Positions 40,611 through 48,609 of a stretch of 48,609 nt of DNA are shown here, piece after piece. The notes below the pieces were generated by a model, which saw only the letters and a program-made list of their open reading frames with translations, was not told where the DNA came from and searched no databases. This stretch comes from Bacteroides caecigallinarum (GTDB taxonomy: Bacteria; Bacteroidota; Bacteroidia; Bacteroidales; Bacteroidaceae), in assembly GCF_016902295.1 (NCBI RefSeq), contig NZ_JACJLQ010000028.1:1-48609 (forward strand). Direction: 5' to 3'. How positions within the stretch are numbered: position 1 is the first letter of the stretch; each line of letters begins with the position of its first letter. A program made the translations under genes and the position numbers.

Positions 40611-41069
40611 TTAAAGCGATATAAGTTTTAGTGTGGTAGCTACCAGAACGCTGTATCTGATAAGCTTGCCCAATGTCATTGATATAGTGACTATGATAAC
40701 GTTTGCCCTCATAAGTCCAAGAACCACCAATATTGCATCTCCTAAGACAGGAAGGAATGATAAGAACGCTATCCATGAGCCTTTTCCCTTGATAAACCTT
40801 TCGGCTTTATCCATTTGTTTTTTGCTCACTCCGAGATATTTTTCAATCCATTCCATTTTTCCAAGATGCCCTATCCAGTAGCATGTCAGTCCGCCAAGTG
40901 CATTTCCTGCGGTTGTAGATAATGTTGATACTATAGGGTCGAGTCCTAATCCTATACATGCCAGAAGTACGGCTTCCGAACTGAATGGGAGAACTGTACC
41001 GGCAAGGAAAGCTGAAATGAACATCCCTATGTATCCCCAATCTGTAAGAAACTGAATTATTGCATCCAT
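40611..41069 (-). CDS. YqaA/DedA-like small membrane protein
   Basis: A 152-residue membrane protein with about four hydrophobic segments and the VTT (SNARE-associated/DedA) signature: FLAGTVLPFSSEAVLLA, NALGGLTCYWIGHLGKMEWIEKYLG and the Gly/Pro-rich FLSFLPVLGDAILVVLGLMR. DedA-superfamily proteins move lipids across the membrane; the YqaA branch has no proven substrate. It overlaps the upstream membrane-protein gene by 13 bases. Confidence 0.85.
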   Translation of the reverse strand: MDAIIQFLTDWGYIGMFISAFLAGTVLPFSSEAVLLACIGLGLDPIVSTLSTTAGNALGGLTCYWIGHLGKMEWIEKYLGVSKKQMDKAERFIKGKGSWIAFLSFLPVLGDAILVVLGLMRANVIIVTISMTLGKLIRYSVLVATTLKLISL

Positions 41070-42013
41070 TGTATCAAATTAATATTCGGTAAAAAATGAA
41101 TTATCATGTTAAATGCTGCCAGTGCTGCAATAAATATTACTGTGATAATCATGAAAATGTTCGTAAACTTATTTGATTTCAATATCATGGTATATCCGAA
41201 TAATATTGATGCCAGTGCCATCAGGATTGGCAACAAAGAGTTTATCATCATAGGTTTGATAACAAGCAACGACGTAATGTATATTCCGGTAATGTTTATT
41301 ACTCTGATGAATATTCGTGTTCTCACCTTGTCATTTAGTGATAGCAGCATACTGTTAATTCCGCTTATTGCAGACAGTAGTAATACGAAAACCACAGTAA
41401 CTGATTGCGGAAGAGGAATATTGAGATAATCCTGCAGGCTCCATTGGGTTATACCGTTGAACCATGTCAGTACCTGTATTTCGTTTCCTTTATATAAATC
41501 GTAACCGGTAAGTATCCAGAACGGAATACAGTAGCCTAATATTCCTGCGAAGAAAGTGCGTAAGTTGAGCATCCTCATCTGTATCATTGTTATGAACAAT
41601 AATGGGATACAATATATCAAGTCGGGTACTATCATGCTTGCTATTCCCAATCCAAGGAAGGCATGAAAGGTATATCCAGGGGTATTTTTAAGTTCATGTC
41701 CTCTTAACAGGCAATAGAAACTTCCTAAGAACAATAACAATATCCAGCATTCCCCTTTGCCATATTCATGCAGAAACAGTGACGATGAATACAGAATAAC
41801 GAACAAGGCAGAGGGCAATGATGAACGACTTCTGATAAGTGCGAAGAACGTGTTTAGTTCTATAAGAAGATATGTTGTTATGCCTCCGATAATGAATGGT
41901 ACAAGCTCCAGCAGATTATTGTAGGCTGTTATCCATATTACCAGTGATATTATAATAGCAACGGGAAGTGTCATTATTCCCGTTGCTATCTGATGTTGAA
42001 AGCTATTACGCAT
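41057..42013 (-). CDS. Polytopic membrane protein, unknown function (DUF6427-like)
   Basis: A 318-residue integral membrane protein with about nine hydrophobic segments and almost no soluble portion. It resembles the uncharacterised Bacteroidetes membrane proteins found beside purD; the family name DUF6427 is a tentative recollection. No transporter or enzyme motif is visible. It lies 6 bases downstream of purD and overlaps yqaA, so its expression is tied to purine synthesis genes by transcription at least. Confidence 0.75.
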   Translation of the reverse strand: MRNSFQHQIATGIMTLPVAIIISLVIWITAYNNLLELVPFIIGGITTYLLIELNTFFALIRSRSSLPSALFVILYSSSLFLHEYGKGECWILLLFLGSFYCLLRGHELKNTPGYTFHAFLGLGIASMIVPDLIYCIPLLFITMIQMRMLNLRTFFAGILGYCIPFWILTGYDLYKGNEIQVLTWFNGITQWSLQDYLNIPLPQSVTVVFVLLLSAISGINSMLLSLNDKVRTRIFIRVINITGIYITSLLVIKPMMINSLLPILMALASILFGYTMILKSNKFTNIFMIITVIFIAALAAFNMIIHFLPNINLIQWMQ

Positions 42014-42019
42014 GATATA

Positions 42020-43294
42020 TTATAAATCGAAACCTATATCTGAGCGGAAATATTTCTTTTCGAACTGTATCTTGCCGGCATTCTTGAACGACATCGCAAG
42101 GGCTTCTTCCTTGTCTTTTCCGTAAGAACTTACGGCGATGACACGTCCTCCGGCTGTTACAACCTGTCCGTCCTTAACAGCTGTTCCGGCATGGAATACT
42201 ATACTTCCACCAGCCTTTGCATCTTCGATACCGCTCATAGGGAATCCTTTGTCGTATGCTTCAGGATATCCTCCTGATACCAGCATAACGCATACAGCCG
42301 AGCGAGGGTCTATCTCAAGAACACGCTGGTCGAGGTTGCCTTCTGCAACACCTTCGAGCAGGTCAACCAAGTCGCTCTTGATACGGAGCATCACGCTTTC
42401 TGTTTCAGGGTCACCCATACGTACGTTGTATTCTATCACCATTGGTTCGCCCTTCACGTTGATAAGTCCAAAGAAGATGAATCCCTTATAGTCGATACCT
42501 TCTTCTGCAAGACCTTCTACTGTAGGACGTATGATACGGTCTTCCACCTTCTTCATCCATTCTGCATTTGCAAATGGAACAGGTGAAACAGAACCCATAC
42601 CTCCTGTGTTAAGACCTTTGTCGCCTTCGCCGATACGTTTGTAGTCCTTTGCTTCAGGCAATATCTTGTAGTTCTTTCCGTCTGTAAGAACGAAAACAGA
42701 ACATTCTATACCGCTAAGGAATTCTTCGATAACAACTGTGGCAGAAGCACTTCCGAACATACCGCCAAGCATTTCCTTAAGTTCCTTCTTAGCTTCTTCC
42801 AGTGTAGGGAGAATCAATACGCCTTTTCCGGCACACAGTCCGTCTGCCTTAAGCACGTATGGAGCTTCGAGAGTTTCAAGGAAAACCAGACCTTCTTCAA
42901 GGTTTTCGGCTGTAATGCTCTTATATCCTGCTGTAGGGATATTGTGACGCTGCATGAATCCTTTAGCGAATTCCTTGCTTCCTTCGAGCACTGCACCGGC
43001 TTTAGAAGGACCGATAACTGGGATTGACTTCAATGCCTCGTTGTCGCGGAAAAAGTCATATACACCCTTTACCAATGGATCTTCCGGACCCACTACCACC
43101 ATGTCAATTTTGTTTTCAACGACAAACTGTTTGATGGCATTAAAGTCGTCAGCCTTGATAGCTACGTTTTCACCAACTTCGCGTGTTCCGGCATTTCCCG
43201 GAGCGATGTACAATTTCTCAACTTTTGAGCTTTGTGCAATTTTCCATGCCAGAGCATGTTCGCGGCCGCCTGAGCCAAGTAGTAAGAGTTTCAT
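42020..43294 (-). CDS. purD: Phosphoribosylamine-glycine ligase (GARS)
   Basis: A 424-residue PurD, which joins glycine to phosphoribosylamine in de novo purine synthesis. The N-domain starts [17 protein letters not shown], then YIAPGNAGT and [12 protein letters not shown]. The ATP-grasp domain has [12 protein letters not shown] and [12 protein letters not shown]. The conserved [10 protein letters not shown] and [11 protein letters not shown] follow. The start at 43294 is set by the family; the frame extends 31 codons upstream through a repeat-rich leader. First gene of the run purD - membrane protein - yqaA - mnmD - znuA - znuC. Confidence 0.96.
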   Translation of the reverse strand: MKLLLLGSGGREHALAWKIAQSSKVEKLYIAPGNAGTREVGENVAIKADDFNAIKQFVVENKIDMVVVGPEDPLVKGVYDFFRDNEALKSIPVIGPSKAGAVLEGSKEFAKGFMQRHNIPTAGYKSITAENLEEGLVFLETLEAPYVLKADGLCAGKGVLILPTLEEAKKELKEMLGGMFGSASATVVIEEFLSGIECSVFVLTDGKNYKILPEAKDYKRIGEGDKGLNTGGMGSVSPVPFANAEWMKKVEDRIIRPTVEGLAEEGIDYKGFIFFGLINVKGEPMVIEYNVRMGDPETESVMLRIKSDLVDLLEGVAEGNLDQRVLEIDPRSAVCVMLVSGGYPEAYDKGFPMSGIEDAKAGGSIVFHAGTAVKDGQVVTAGGRVIAVSSYGKDKEEALAMSFKNAGKIQFEKKYFRSDIGFDL

Positions 43295-43395
43295 ATTTTG
43301 AGTTTTTAAGTTATTTTGAGTTTTTGAGTTTTTAAGTTCTTGAGTTTCTGGTCTTGTAAACAAACTGACAAACTCAAAAACTAACAAACTAATTT
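43295..43395. repeat. Low-complexity GAGTTTTT repeats before purD
   Basis: GAGTTTTTAAGTT-like units occur about three times between 43304 and 43345. The last part (CTCAAAAACTAAC, about 43374-43386) is their inverse, so purD mRNA could fold a leader hairpin here. No gene. Confidence 0.5.
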
Positions 43396-45669
43396 TTATT
43401 TTAAAAAATCATCGAAGTATCTCGAAATGTGTTCATGCAGATGAACTCTTTCTGTTCCAATCATGTTATGTCCTGATTCAGGATAAACGAAGAAGTCAGG
43501 GTGTGTTCCTGCATCAATGCATGAACGCAGGAAGGTATAGCTGTGCTGAGGAACGCATGTCGGGTCTTCTCCGCCGATAATAATCAGCAGTCGTCCTTTC
43601 AGGTTTCCAGCTTTCAGGTTCAGATTAGAATTCTTATATCCTTCCGGATTTGTTTCCGGTGTATCCATATATCTTTCGCCGTACATCACCTCGTAGTATT
43701 TCCAGTCGATAACAGGACCTCCGGCTACACCAACCTTGAATATTTCAGGATAAGTGAGCATAAGGTTTGTAGTCATGAATCCTCCGAAGCTCCATCCGTG
43801 TACTCCTATCCTATTTGCATCAACGTATGGAAGTGACTGTAGCATCTTTGCTCCTTCCACCTGGTCTTTCATTTCCTCCACACCAAGCTGACGGAAAGTA
43901 CAGTTTTCGAATTCCCTTCCGCGGTTGTCGCTGCCACGGTTGTCAACAGTAAGCATTACATATCCTTTTTGAGCCATATACAAGTCCCATCCGCGTGCAT
44001 CGTAGAAACGTGTGTTGTGTATCATTTGTGCGTGAGGACCGCCATACACATAGATTATAGCAGGATATTTCTTGTTCGGGTCGAAATCAACAGGCTTGAT
44101 AAGTCTGTAGTAAAGGTCAGTCTTGCCGTCTGCAGCCTTGATTGTTCCAAGAGTTATCTCAGGCATATTGAACTTCTCAGGCATAGGGTCGCTTGAAGTG
44201 AAGATAGTAACCCCCTTCTTGCCGTTGGTAGGCAATATGCTTGTTTCGCCTGCTACGCTGAACGAAGTCATGTTGTCGATGATGTAAGTACCTCCGGCAG
44301 AGAGTTGTGCTCTGTGATGGCCGTCCTCCTTGCCTATTAGAGTGCGTTTGCCGCTCTTTATGTTGAGGCTGTAGATGTTAGTCTGTAAAGGTGACACTTC
44401 GGTAGATGCGATAATGACTTCCTTCTTAGCTTCGTTGAAACCGAGAATGTCCTGTACCAGCCAGTTGCCCTTGGTAAGCTGTTTCACTTCTACATACTCC
44501 TTGTATTTGTTCATACCTTCTATCAGTTCCAATGTGACAGGTCTAGGTTTCTTTGTATCGAACAGATACAGATGATTGAAGCCGTCTCTCTGACTCTGGT
44601 AGATGAATTTTGTTTCATCCCATGGAAGGAATGTCAGAGTGTGCTGAGGCTCAACATATTTATGATGAGATTCTTCGTACAGTACACCGATTTTCTCTCC
44701 TGTTTCGGCATTGTACTTAACGAGTTGAGCATAGTTCTGGTCGCGGTTAACTTCTATCACGTAGATATTTTCCTCGTCAGGAGCCCATGAAATGTTTGTG
44801 AAATATCTGTCTGTAGGGTCACCTGCATCTAGATAGACTGTTTTTCCGGTCTCAGGATTGTAGATACCTACGGTAACCTTGTGGCTGGTCATGCCTGCCA
44901 TAGGATATTTGTCAGGTTCAAGTGTTGCTATTCGTGTGGTTGTGTTTACCTGCGGATAGTCTGTCACCATACTCTGGTCCATGCGATAGAAAGCAAGGTA
45001 TTTTCCTTCAGGACTCCAGAATGTACCCTTGTAGATACCGAATTCATTGCGGTGTACAGCCTGTCCGTAAACGATGTCGTGGATATCGTTGCCACCGCAT
45101 GCAGCTTTTTCTATGTTGATGTCAGGATTAACCTGCTTGTCTGCAATCTTCTCGGAAGCTATATGCAAGTTGTCTCCCACTGTATATGCCACAGTCATGC
45201 TTTCCTTGCAGAAATCAATGTTGGCAGCTCCCTTGTTTATTTTGATAGCCGATTTTACGACCTTGTCTTCGAAGTCATAGACTATTATGTTACCATCGTG
45301 TGAGAGAAGTATTTCCTTTTCCTTTCCCCAAGGCATTGAAGCACCCATGAGCGAACGTAGCTGCTTGATACCTTTGGTCTTTTCGTCAGCCTGTAATGCT
45401 GTATTTATTTCATCCAGGGTGATGATAGTCTTTTCTTTGCCGTTCTTTTTGTCGATAGATACTATTTCTTCCACTCCTGTTCGGATACATACATCGCCCC
45501 ACCATTTCAGACCTGACATCCTTTTCGGAATGAGGTTGAAATAGTTATCACCTCCCGGTATTACATCCTGTAGTGTGAACGAAGTCTTTTCCTGTGCCAG
45601 GATTCCTGTAGTAGGGATATTAAGTGCCATTATACTCAATAGGGTTATAATTTTGTTCTTGAGAATCAT
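43396..45669 (-). CDS. Dipeptidyl peptidase IV-like serine peptidase (S9B)
   Basis: A 757-residue exported prolyl peptidase of family S9. It has a signal peptide ([19 protein letters not shown]..., cleavage near ILAQ) and an N-terminal beta-propeller with DPPIV repeats (for example [22 protein letters not shown] in part). The C-terminal alpha/beta hydrolase has the nucleophile in GWSFGGF, Asp in GGEDPTCV and His in ESGHNM. It removes X-Pro dipeptides in the periplasm, supporting peptide use. It is 101 bases upstream of purD on the same strand. Confidence 0.93.
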   Translation of the reverse strand: MILKNKIITLLSIMALNIPTTGILAQEKTSFTLQDVIPGGDNYFNLIPKRMSGLKWWGDVCIRTGVEEIVSIDKKNGKEKTIITLDEINTALQADEKTKGIKQLRSLMGASMPWGKEKEILLSHDGNIIVYDFEDKVVKSAIKINKGAANIDFCKESMTVAYTVGDNLHIASEKIADKQVNPDINIEKAACGGNDIHDIVYGQAVHRNEFGIYKGTFWSPEGKYLAFYRMDQSMVTDYPQVNTTTRIATLEPDKYPMAGMTSHKVTVGIYNPETGKTVYLDAGDPTDRYFTNISWAPDEENIYVIEVNRDQNYAQLVKYNAETGEKIGVLYEESHHKYVEPQHTLTFLPWDETKFIYQSQRDGFNHLYLFDTKKPRPVTLELIEGMNKYKEYVEVKQLTKGNWLVQDILGFNEAKKEVIIASTEVSPLQTNIYSLNIKSGKRTLIGKEDGHHRAQLSAGGTYIIDNMTSFSVAGETSILPTNGKKGVTIFTSSDPMPEKFNMPEITLGTIKAADGKTDLYYRLIKPVDFDPNKKYPAIIYVYGGPHAQMIHNTRFYDARGWDLYMAQKGYVMLTVDNRGSDNRGREFENCTFRQLGVEEMKDQVEGAKMLQSLPYVDANRIGVHGWSFGGFMTTNLMLTYPEIFKVGVAGGPVIDWKYYEVMYGERYMDTPETNPEGYKNSNLNLKAGNLKGRLLIIIGGEDPTCVPQHSYTFLRSCIDAGTHPDFFVYPESGHNMIGTERVHLHEHISRYFDDFLK

Positions 45670-45749
45670 GTTTTTCCTGTTACGTTATAGAATCGTTTAA
45701 AAAATATGAAACCTTGCAGGGTAATGTTTTTACCCTGCAAGGATATGAA

Positions 45750-47270
45750 TTAATCAACGTTGTTTTCTTCTGTTGACAGCAAATCTTCAGGCTTGCGTCT
45801 GCTGTGCATATATCTTGGCGCAGGCGCTGCTTTAGGACGTCCGTCGTCTGTCGAAGGACGTGGAGTGCGTGGTTTGTTTTCGTCGCGGTATTTGAATTCG
45901 CTCTTTCTTTCGCGTGTGAATTCTTTTCCGTCGCCAGCTCTTCTTCCTCTGAATTCCGGTTTTGCATCGCCGTCTTTTCGGTCTCTTCTTTCACCTTTGT
46001 CGTTGCCGAAAGGTCTTCTTTCTTTGCGGTCGCCCTTGTTGAATTCAATCTTCTCGCCTCTTTTCTTAGGTCTTTCGCTTCTTTCTTCGCTCTTAGCCTT
46101 GAAGTTCTTGCCTTCTTCACCGCTTCTGAACGCCTTGAACTTACCGTCGAACAACTGATACTGGCGGAACTGACATTCCAGAGCACCGTTCATCAGGCGT
46201 ATTTTCACGCTTGGCTTAAGTCCTATCTGGTCGAAACATTCGTCACGATAGCTCAATATCCAAGCATCGTTGCCGGTGAAGGCATGTTTCAGTCTCTCTC
46301 CTATCATTTTGTAAAGACCAAGCAGGTCGTCCGATGAAATTCTTTCACCGTAAGGAGGATTTGTTATGATGATACTCTTTTCTGCAGGCTGTTCGAACTG
46401 TTGGAACGGCTGAATCTTAAGCACAATGTCTTTGCTCAGACCTGCAGCCTTGACGTTGTGAGTAGCAATTTCGTTTGCCTTAGGATTGTTGTCGTAACCA
46501 TATATCTTATGGTTGAATTCTTTTTCCTGCGAGTCGTCGTTATAGATAGAGTCGAGAAGTTCGCGGTCGAAATCTTTCCATTTTTCGAATCCGAATTCTT
46601 TGCGGAACACACCTGGAGCGATGTTGCGTGCTATCAGTGCAGCCTCGATAGGAATAGTACCCGAACCGCACATAGGGTCGATAAGGTCGCACTCGCCTCT
46701 CCAACCTGTCATCAATATCATTCCGGCAGCGAGAACTTCGTTAAGCGGAGCTTCTACCTGTTCCTGACGGTAACCGCGGCGGTGAAGAGACTCGCCGGAG
46801 CTGTCGAGTGACAAAGTACACTGGTTTTCTGCAATGTGGATGTTGATACCCAGATCAGGCTTGTTGATACGTACCGAAGGACGGTTTCCTGTCTTTTCGC
46901 GGAAATAGTCCACAATGGCATCTTTTACCTTGTATGCAACGAATTTTGAATGACGGAATTCTTCAGAGAATACTACAGCATCTACACTGAAGCTGCTCAT
47001 ATTGTCAAGATATTCATCCCATTCAATGCTTTTTACAGCATCGTAAACTTCGTCGGCCGAGTTGGCAGTAAAATGTTTGATTGGTTTAAGAATGCGGATT
47101 GCAGTACGCAGGCAAAAGTTTGCTTTGTACATCATTGCCTTGTCGCCTGTGAAAGAAACCATGCGGCGACCAATTTCGATGTTGCCGGCTCCCAATTCAG
47201 TGAGTTCTTGTGCCAATACTTCTTCCAGTCCCTGGAATGTTTTGGCGATAAGCTCGAATTCTTGATTCAT
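45750..47270 (-). CDS. THUMP-domain 23S rRNA guanine-N2 methyltransferase (RlmL-like)
   Basis: A 506-residue protein with an N-terminal ferredoxin-like/THUMP region (about 5-160) and a methyltransferase domain with DPMCGSGTIPIEAAL (about 187-201) and catalytic NPPYGERI (about 305-312). This corresponds to the N-terminal (RlmL) half of RlmKL, which makes m2G2445 in 23S rRNA. Residues from about 385 on are a disordered tail rich in Arg, Lys, Glu and Gly, likely RNA-binding. The start at 47270 (MNQEFELIAKTFQGLEE) is preferred; a frame extension reaches into the promoter palindrome. Confidence 0.9.
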   Translation of the reverse strand: MNQEFELIAKTFQGLEEVLAQELTELGAGNIEIGRRMVSFTGDKAMMYKANFCLRTAIRILKPIKHFTANSADEVYDAVKSIEWDEYLDNMSSFSVDAVVFSEEFRHSKFVAYKVKDAIVDYFREKTGNRPSVRINKPDLGINIHIAENQCTLSLDSSGESLHRRGYRQEQVEAPLNEVLAAGMILMTGWRGECDLIDPMCGSGTIPIEAALIARNIAPGVFRKEFGFEKWKDFDRELLDSIYNDDSQEKEFNHKIYGYDNNPKANEIATHNVKAAGLSKDIVLKIQPFQQFEQPAEKSIIITNPPYGERISSDDLLGLYKMIGERLKHAFTGNDAWILSYRDECFDQIGLKPSVKIRLMNGALECQFRQYQLFDGKFKAFRSGEEGKNFKAKSEERSERPKKRGEKIEFNKGDRKERRPFGNDKGERRDRKDGDAKPEFRGRRAGDGKEFTRERKSEFKYRDENKPRTPRPSTDDGRPKAAPAPRYMHSRRKPEDLLSTEENNVD

Positions 47271-47280
47271 GTTTGAAAAA

Positions 47281-47322
47281 AAATTACGTAATTTTGTTTT
47301 AGGGTACAAAATTACGTAATTT
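47281..47322. promoter_or_regulatory. Palindromic promoter region of the THUMP methyltransferase
   Basis: AAATTACGTAATTTTG (47281-47296) and CAAAATTACGTAATTT (47307-47322) are perfect inverted copies around a 10-base centre. Each arm carries TAATTTTG, a -7 box, one facing each way. The minus-strand one (47307-47314) is correctly placed for the methyltransferase gene. Confidence 0.65.
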
Positions 47323-47354
47323 CAGTCGCTTAATCAACGATTTAGCGGTGTTTC

Positions 47355-48380
47355 TTATAATAATTCTATAAAAGCGTCCACGTCTTCCTCGCGTGTGGCC
47401 CAACTGGTGACAAATCTTACCACTGTTTCCTTCTCTCCGCGCGGTCCCCAGAGCTCAAATCCGGCATGAGGTGAAAGTCTGTCAATCTCTGTATTGGGCA
47501 GACATACGAACTGCTGGTTTGTAGGCGAGTCGATATGGATTTTATATCCTTTGTCCTTGAAAGCCTGTTTCAGCTTCATTGCCATTCGGACAGCGTGTTT
47601 TGCGATGTTCAGGTATAGCCCGTCGGTGAACAGAGTCTCGAACTGGATTCCCTGCAGTCTTCCTTTTGCCAGCAGTGCACCGTGTTGTTTTATCAGAGGG
47701 AAGAAGTGAGGCAGACGTTTCGGATTTGCGGCTACAACAGCCTCGCCGAAGAGGGCGCCTACTTTTGTTCCTCCAATGTAGAACACGTCACACAGTCTTG
47801 CCACATCTTTCAGAGTGATGTCAGTGCCTTCTGCAGCCAGCCCGTAGCCTAATCGTGCCCCGTCCATGAACAGTGGAATATCCGCTTTGCGGCATACACG
47901 GCTGATGCTTTCCAGTTCTTCAAGTGTGTATAGTGTTCCGTATTCCGTAGGATGAGAGATATATACCATTCCCGGTGCGACCATGTGTTCGTAAGTCTCG
48001 TCACGGTAGAAGTCGGATATATATTTCTCTATATCCTCAGCCTTTATTTTGCCATCATATTGAGGAAGAGTCAGCACCTTATGTCCTGTAGCCTCTATCG
48101 CTCCCGATTCGTGAACGTTGATATGTGCGCTTTCTGCAGCCAATACTCCTTCATGGTGCATGAGCAGTGCGTCAATCACTGTTGCATTGGTTTGTGTACC
48201 TCCCACGAGGAAATGAACTGCGGCTTCAGGTTGTCCGCAAGCCTCTCTGATAAGCTGTTTGGCTCTCTGTGTATATTGGTCGGAGCCATATCCTGTGGTA
48301 TGTTCAAGATTGGTCTCCATCAGTCGGCGCATCACTTCAGGGTGTGCCCCTTCCATATAGTCTGTATAAAAGTATAGCAT
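47355..48380 (-). CDS. ltaE: Low-specificity threonine aldolase
   Basis: A 341-residue PLP enzyme of the beta-eliminating lyase/threonine aldolase family, cleaving L-threonine to glycine and acetaldehyde. Features are the opening FYTDYMEGAHPEVMRRL with TTGYGSDQYT, FLVGGTQTNATVI, the histidine region SAHINVHESGAIE, MDGARLGYGL (PLP pyridine-binding Asp) and the Schiff-base Lys in FYIGGTKVGALFGE (about 210). Length is normal. It has its own promoter and is separated from the rRNA methyltransferase by the palindromic region. Confidence 0.93.
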   Translation of the reverse strand: MLYFYTDYMEGAHPEVMRRLMETNLEHTTGYGSDQYTQRAKQLIREACGQPEAAVHFLVGGTQTNATVIDALLMHHEGVLAAESAHINVHESGAIEATGHKVLTLPQYDGKIKAEDIEKYISDFYRDETYEHMVAPGMVYISHPTEYGTLYTLEELESISRVCRKADIPLFMDGARLGYGLAAEGTDITLKDVARLCDVFYIGGTKVGALFGEAVVAANPKRLPHFFPLIKQHGALLAKGRLQGIQFETLFTDGLYLNIAKHAVRMAMKLKQAFKDKGYKIHIDSPTNQQFVCLPNTEIDRLSPHAGFELWGPRGEKETVVRFVTSWATREEDVDAFIELL

Positions 48381-48406
48381 TGTTGTTCGATTTTATAATT
48401 CGGGTG

Positions 48407-48414
48407 CAAATATA
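48407..48414 (-). promoter_or_regulatory. -7 box of the threonine aldolase promoter
   Basis: The minus strand reads TATATTTG, 27 bases upstream of the start codon. Confidence 0.6.
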
Positions 48415-48609
48415 TACATGATAAATGAATTATGATGTAGGAATTGCCTCTTTATATTCTATTAAATTTCCAAACTTTTTCTGTAAATATAACTTATATC
48501 TACCCGTTGGCGGAATTAAATTGATAAAATAAATATGTATAAAAGGTTGTGCTTATCGCTGATTATTAGTAAATTAGAAGTGATCAAACTATTAATTTAC
48601 AATAAAGCT
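48415..48609. other. AT-rich right end, no gene seen
   Basis: Beyond the threonine aldolase promoter the sequence is AT-rich without a coding frame. It may be the upstream region of a gene outside the window. Confidence 0.5.

Noticed and set aside
45680-46186. 168-residue minus-strand frame inside the THUMP methyltransferase gene
   Set aside because: It is a shadow of the repetitive charged C-terminal tail read in another frame; the tail's codon pattern produces long alternative frames on both strands.

Overview
The window is chromosomal DNA from a Bacteroidales bacterium, most likely a gut Bacteroides/Phocaeicola relative. The evidence is the TAnnTTTG -7 promoter boxes in front of many genes, NigD-like and other lipoproteins with LxxC lipoboxes, IntDOT-like recombinases that lack the first catalytic Arg, a MobV mobilisable element, and the core genes (MutS, enolase, rubrerythrin, SulP, PurD, dipeptidyl peptidase IV, MnmD, THUMP methyltransferase, threonine aldolase). 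I cannot fix the species.

Layout. 1-4747: core genes (CPBP protease, mutS, NigD-like lipoprotein). 4748-33437: a composite genomic island in a tRNA-Asp locus. Copies of the 17-base tRNA-Asp 3' end lie at 4748-4764 and 22990-23006 (one mismatch), and the intact tRNA-Asp ends at 33421/33422. Each copy has a hairpin terminator beside it. This reads as two elements integrated in tandem. 33526-48609: core genes again, including a compact minus-strand run purD - membrane protein - yqaA - mnmD - znuA - znuC.

Island part A (4765-22989) is AT-rich and holds two candidate anti-phage systems among recombinase genes. System 1 (5127-10674) is an XRE regulator followed by a four-gene operon with 2-3 base gaps: a protein with two GHKL ATPase domains and a histidine-kinase-like H-box, a receiver-like protein, an HNH nuclease and an N6-adenine DNA methyltransferase. 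I do not recognise it as a named system. System 2 (14038-19257) encodes a CHC2/TOPRIM primase-like protein, an unknown protein, a reverse transcriptase with a YVDD active site, and an HD phosphohydrolase. The HD frame opens just upstream of an A7 run inside the reverse transcriptase gene, so the two may form one RT-HD polyprotein by -1 slippage. A near-perfect 25-base direct repeat (12982-13006 and 19577-19601) flanks this cassette. The left copy is the 3' end of a helix-turn-helix gene, so the cassette appears to have been inserted there. A homologous helix-turn-helix/terminator/recombinase unit just to the right (21140-22751) has no cargo and serves as the empty comparison.

Island part B (23007-33421) is a mobilisable element: tyrosine integrase, YhcG-type PDDEXK nuclease, unknown protein, small DNA-binding protein, RecA-like ATPase, paired inverted repeats that could be an origin, TOPRIM primase, likely oriT hairpins, MobV relaxase, a strongly structured probable RNA, and two cargo lipoproteins.
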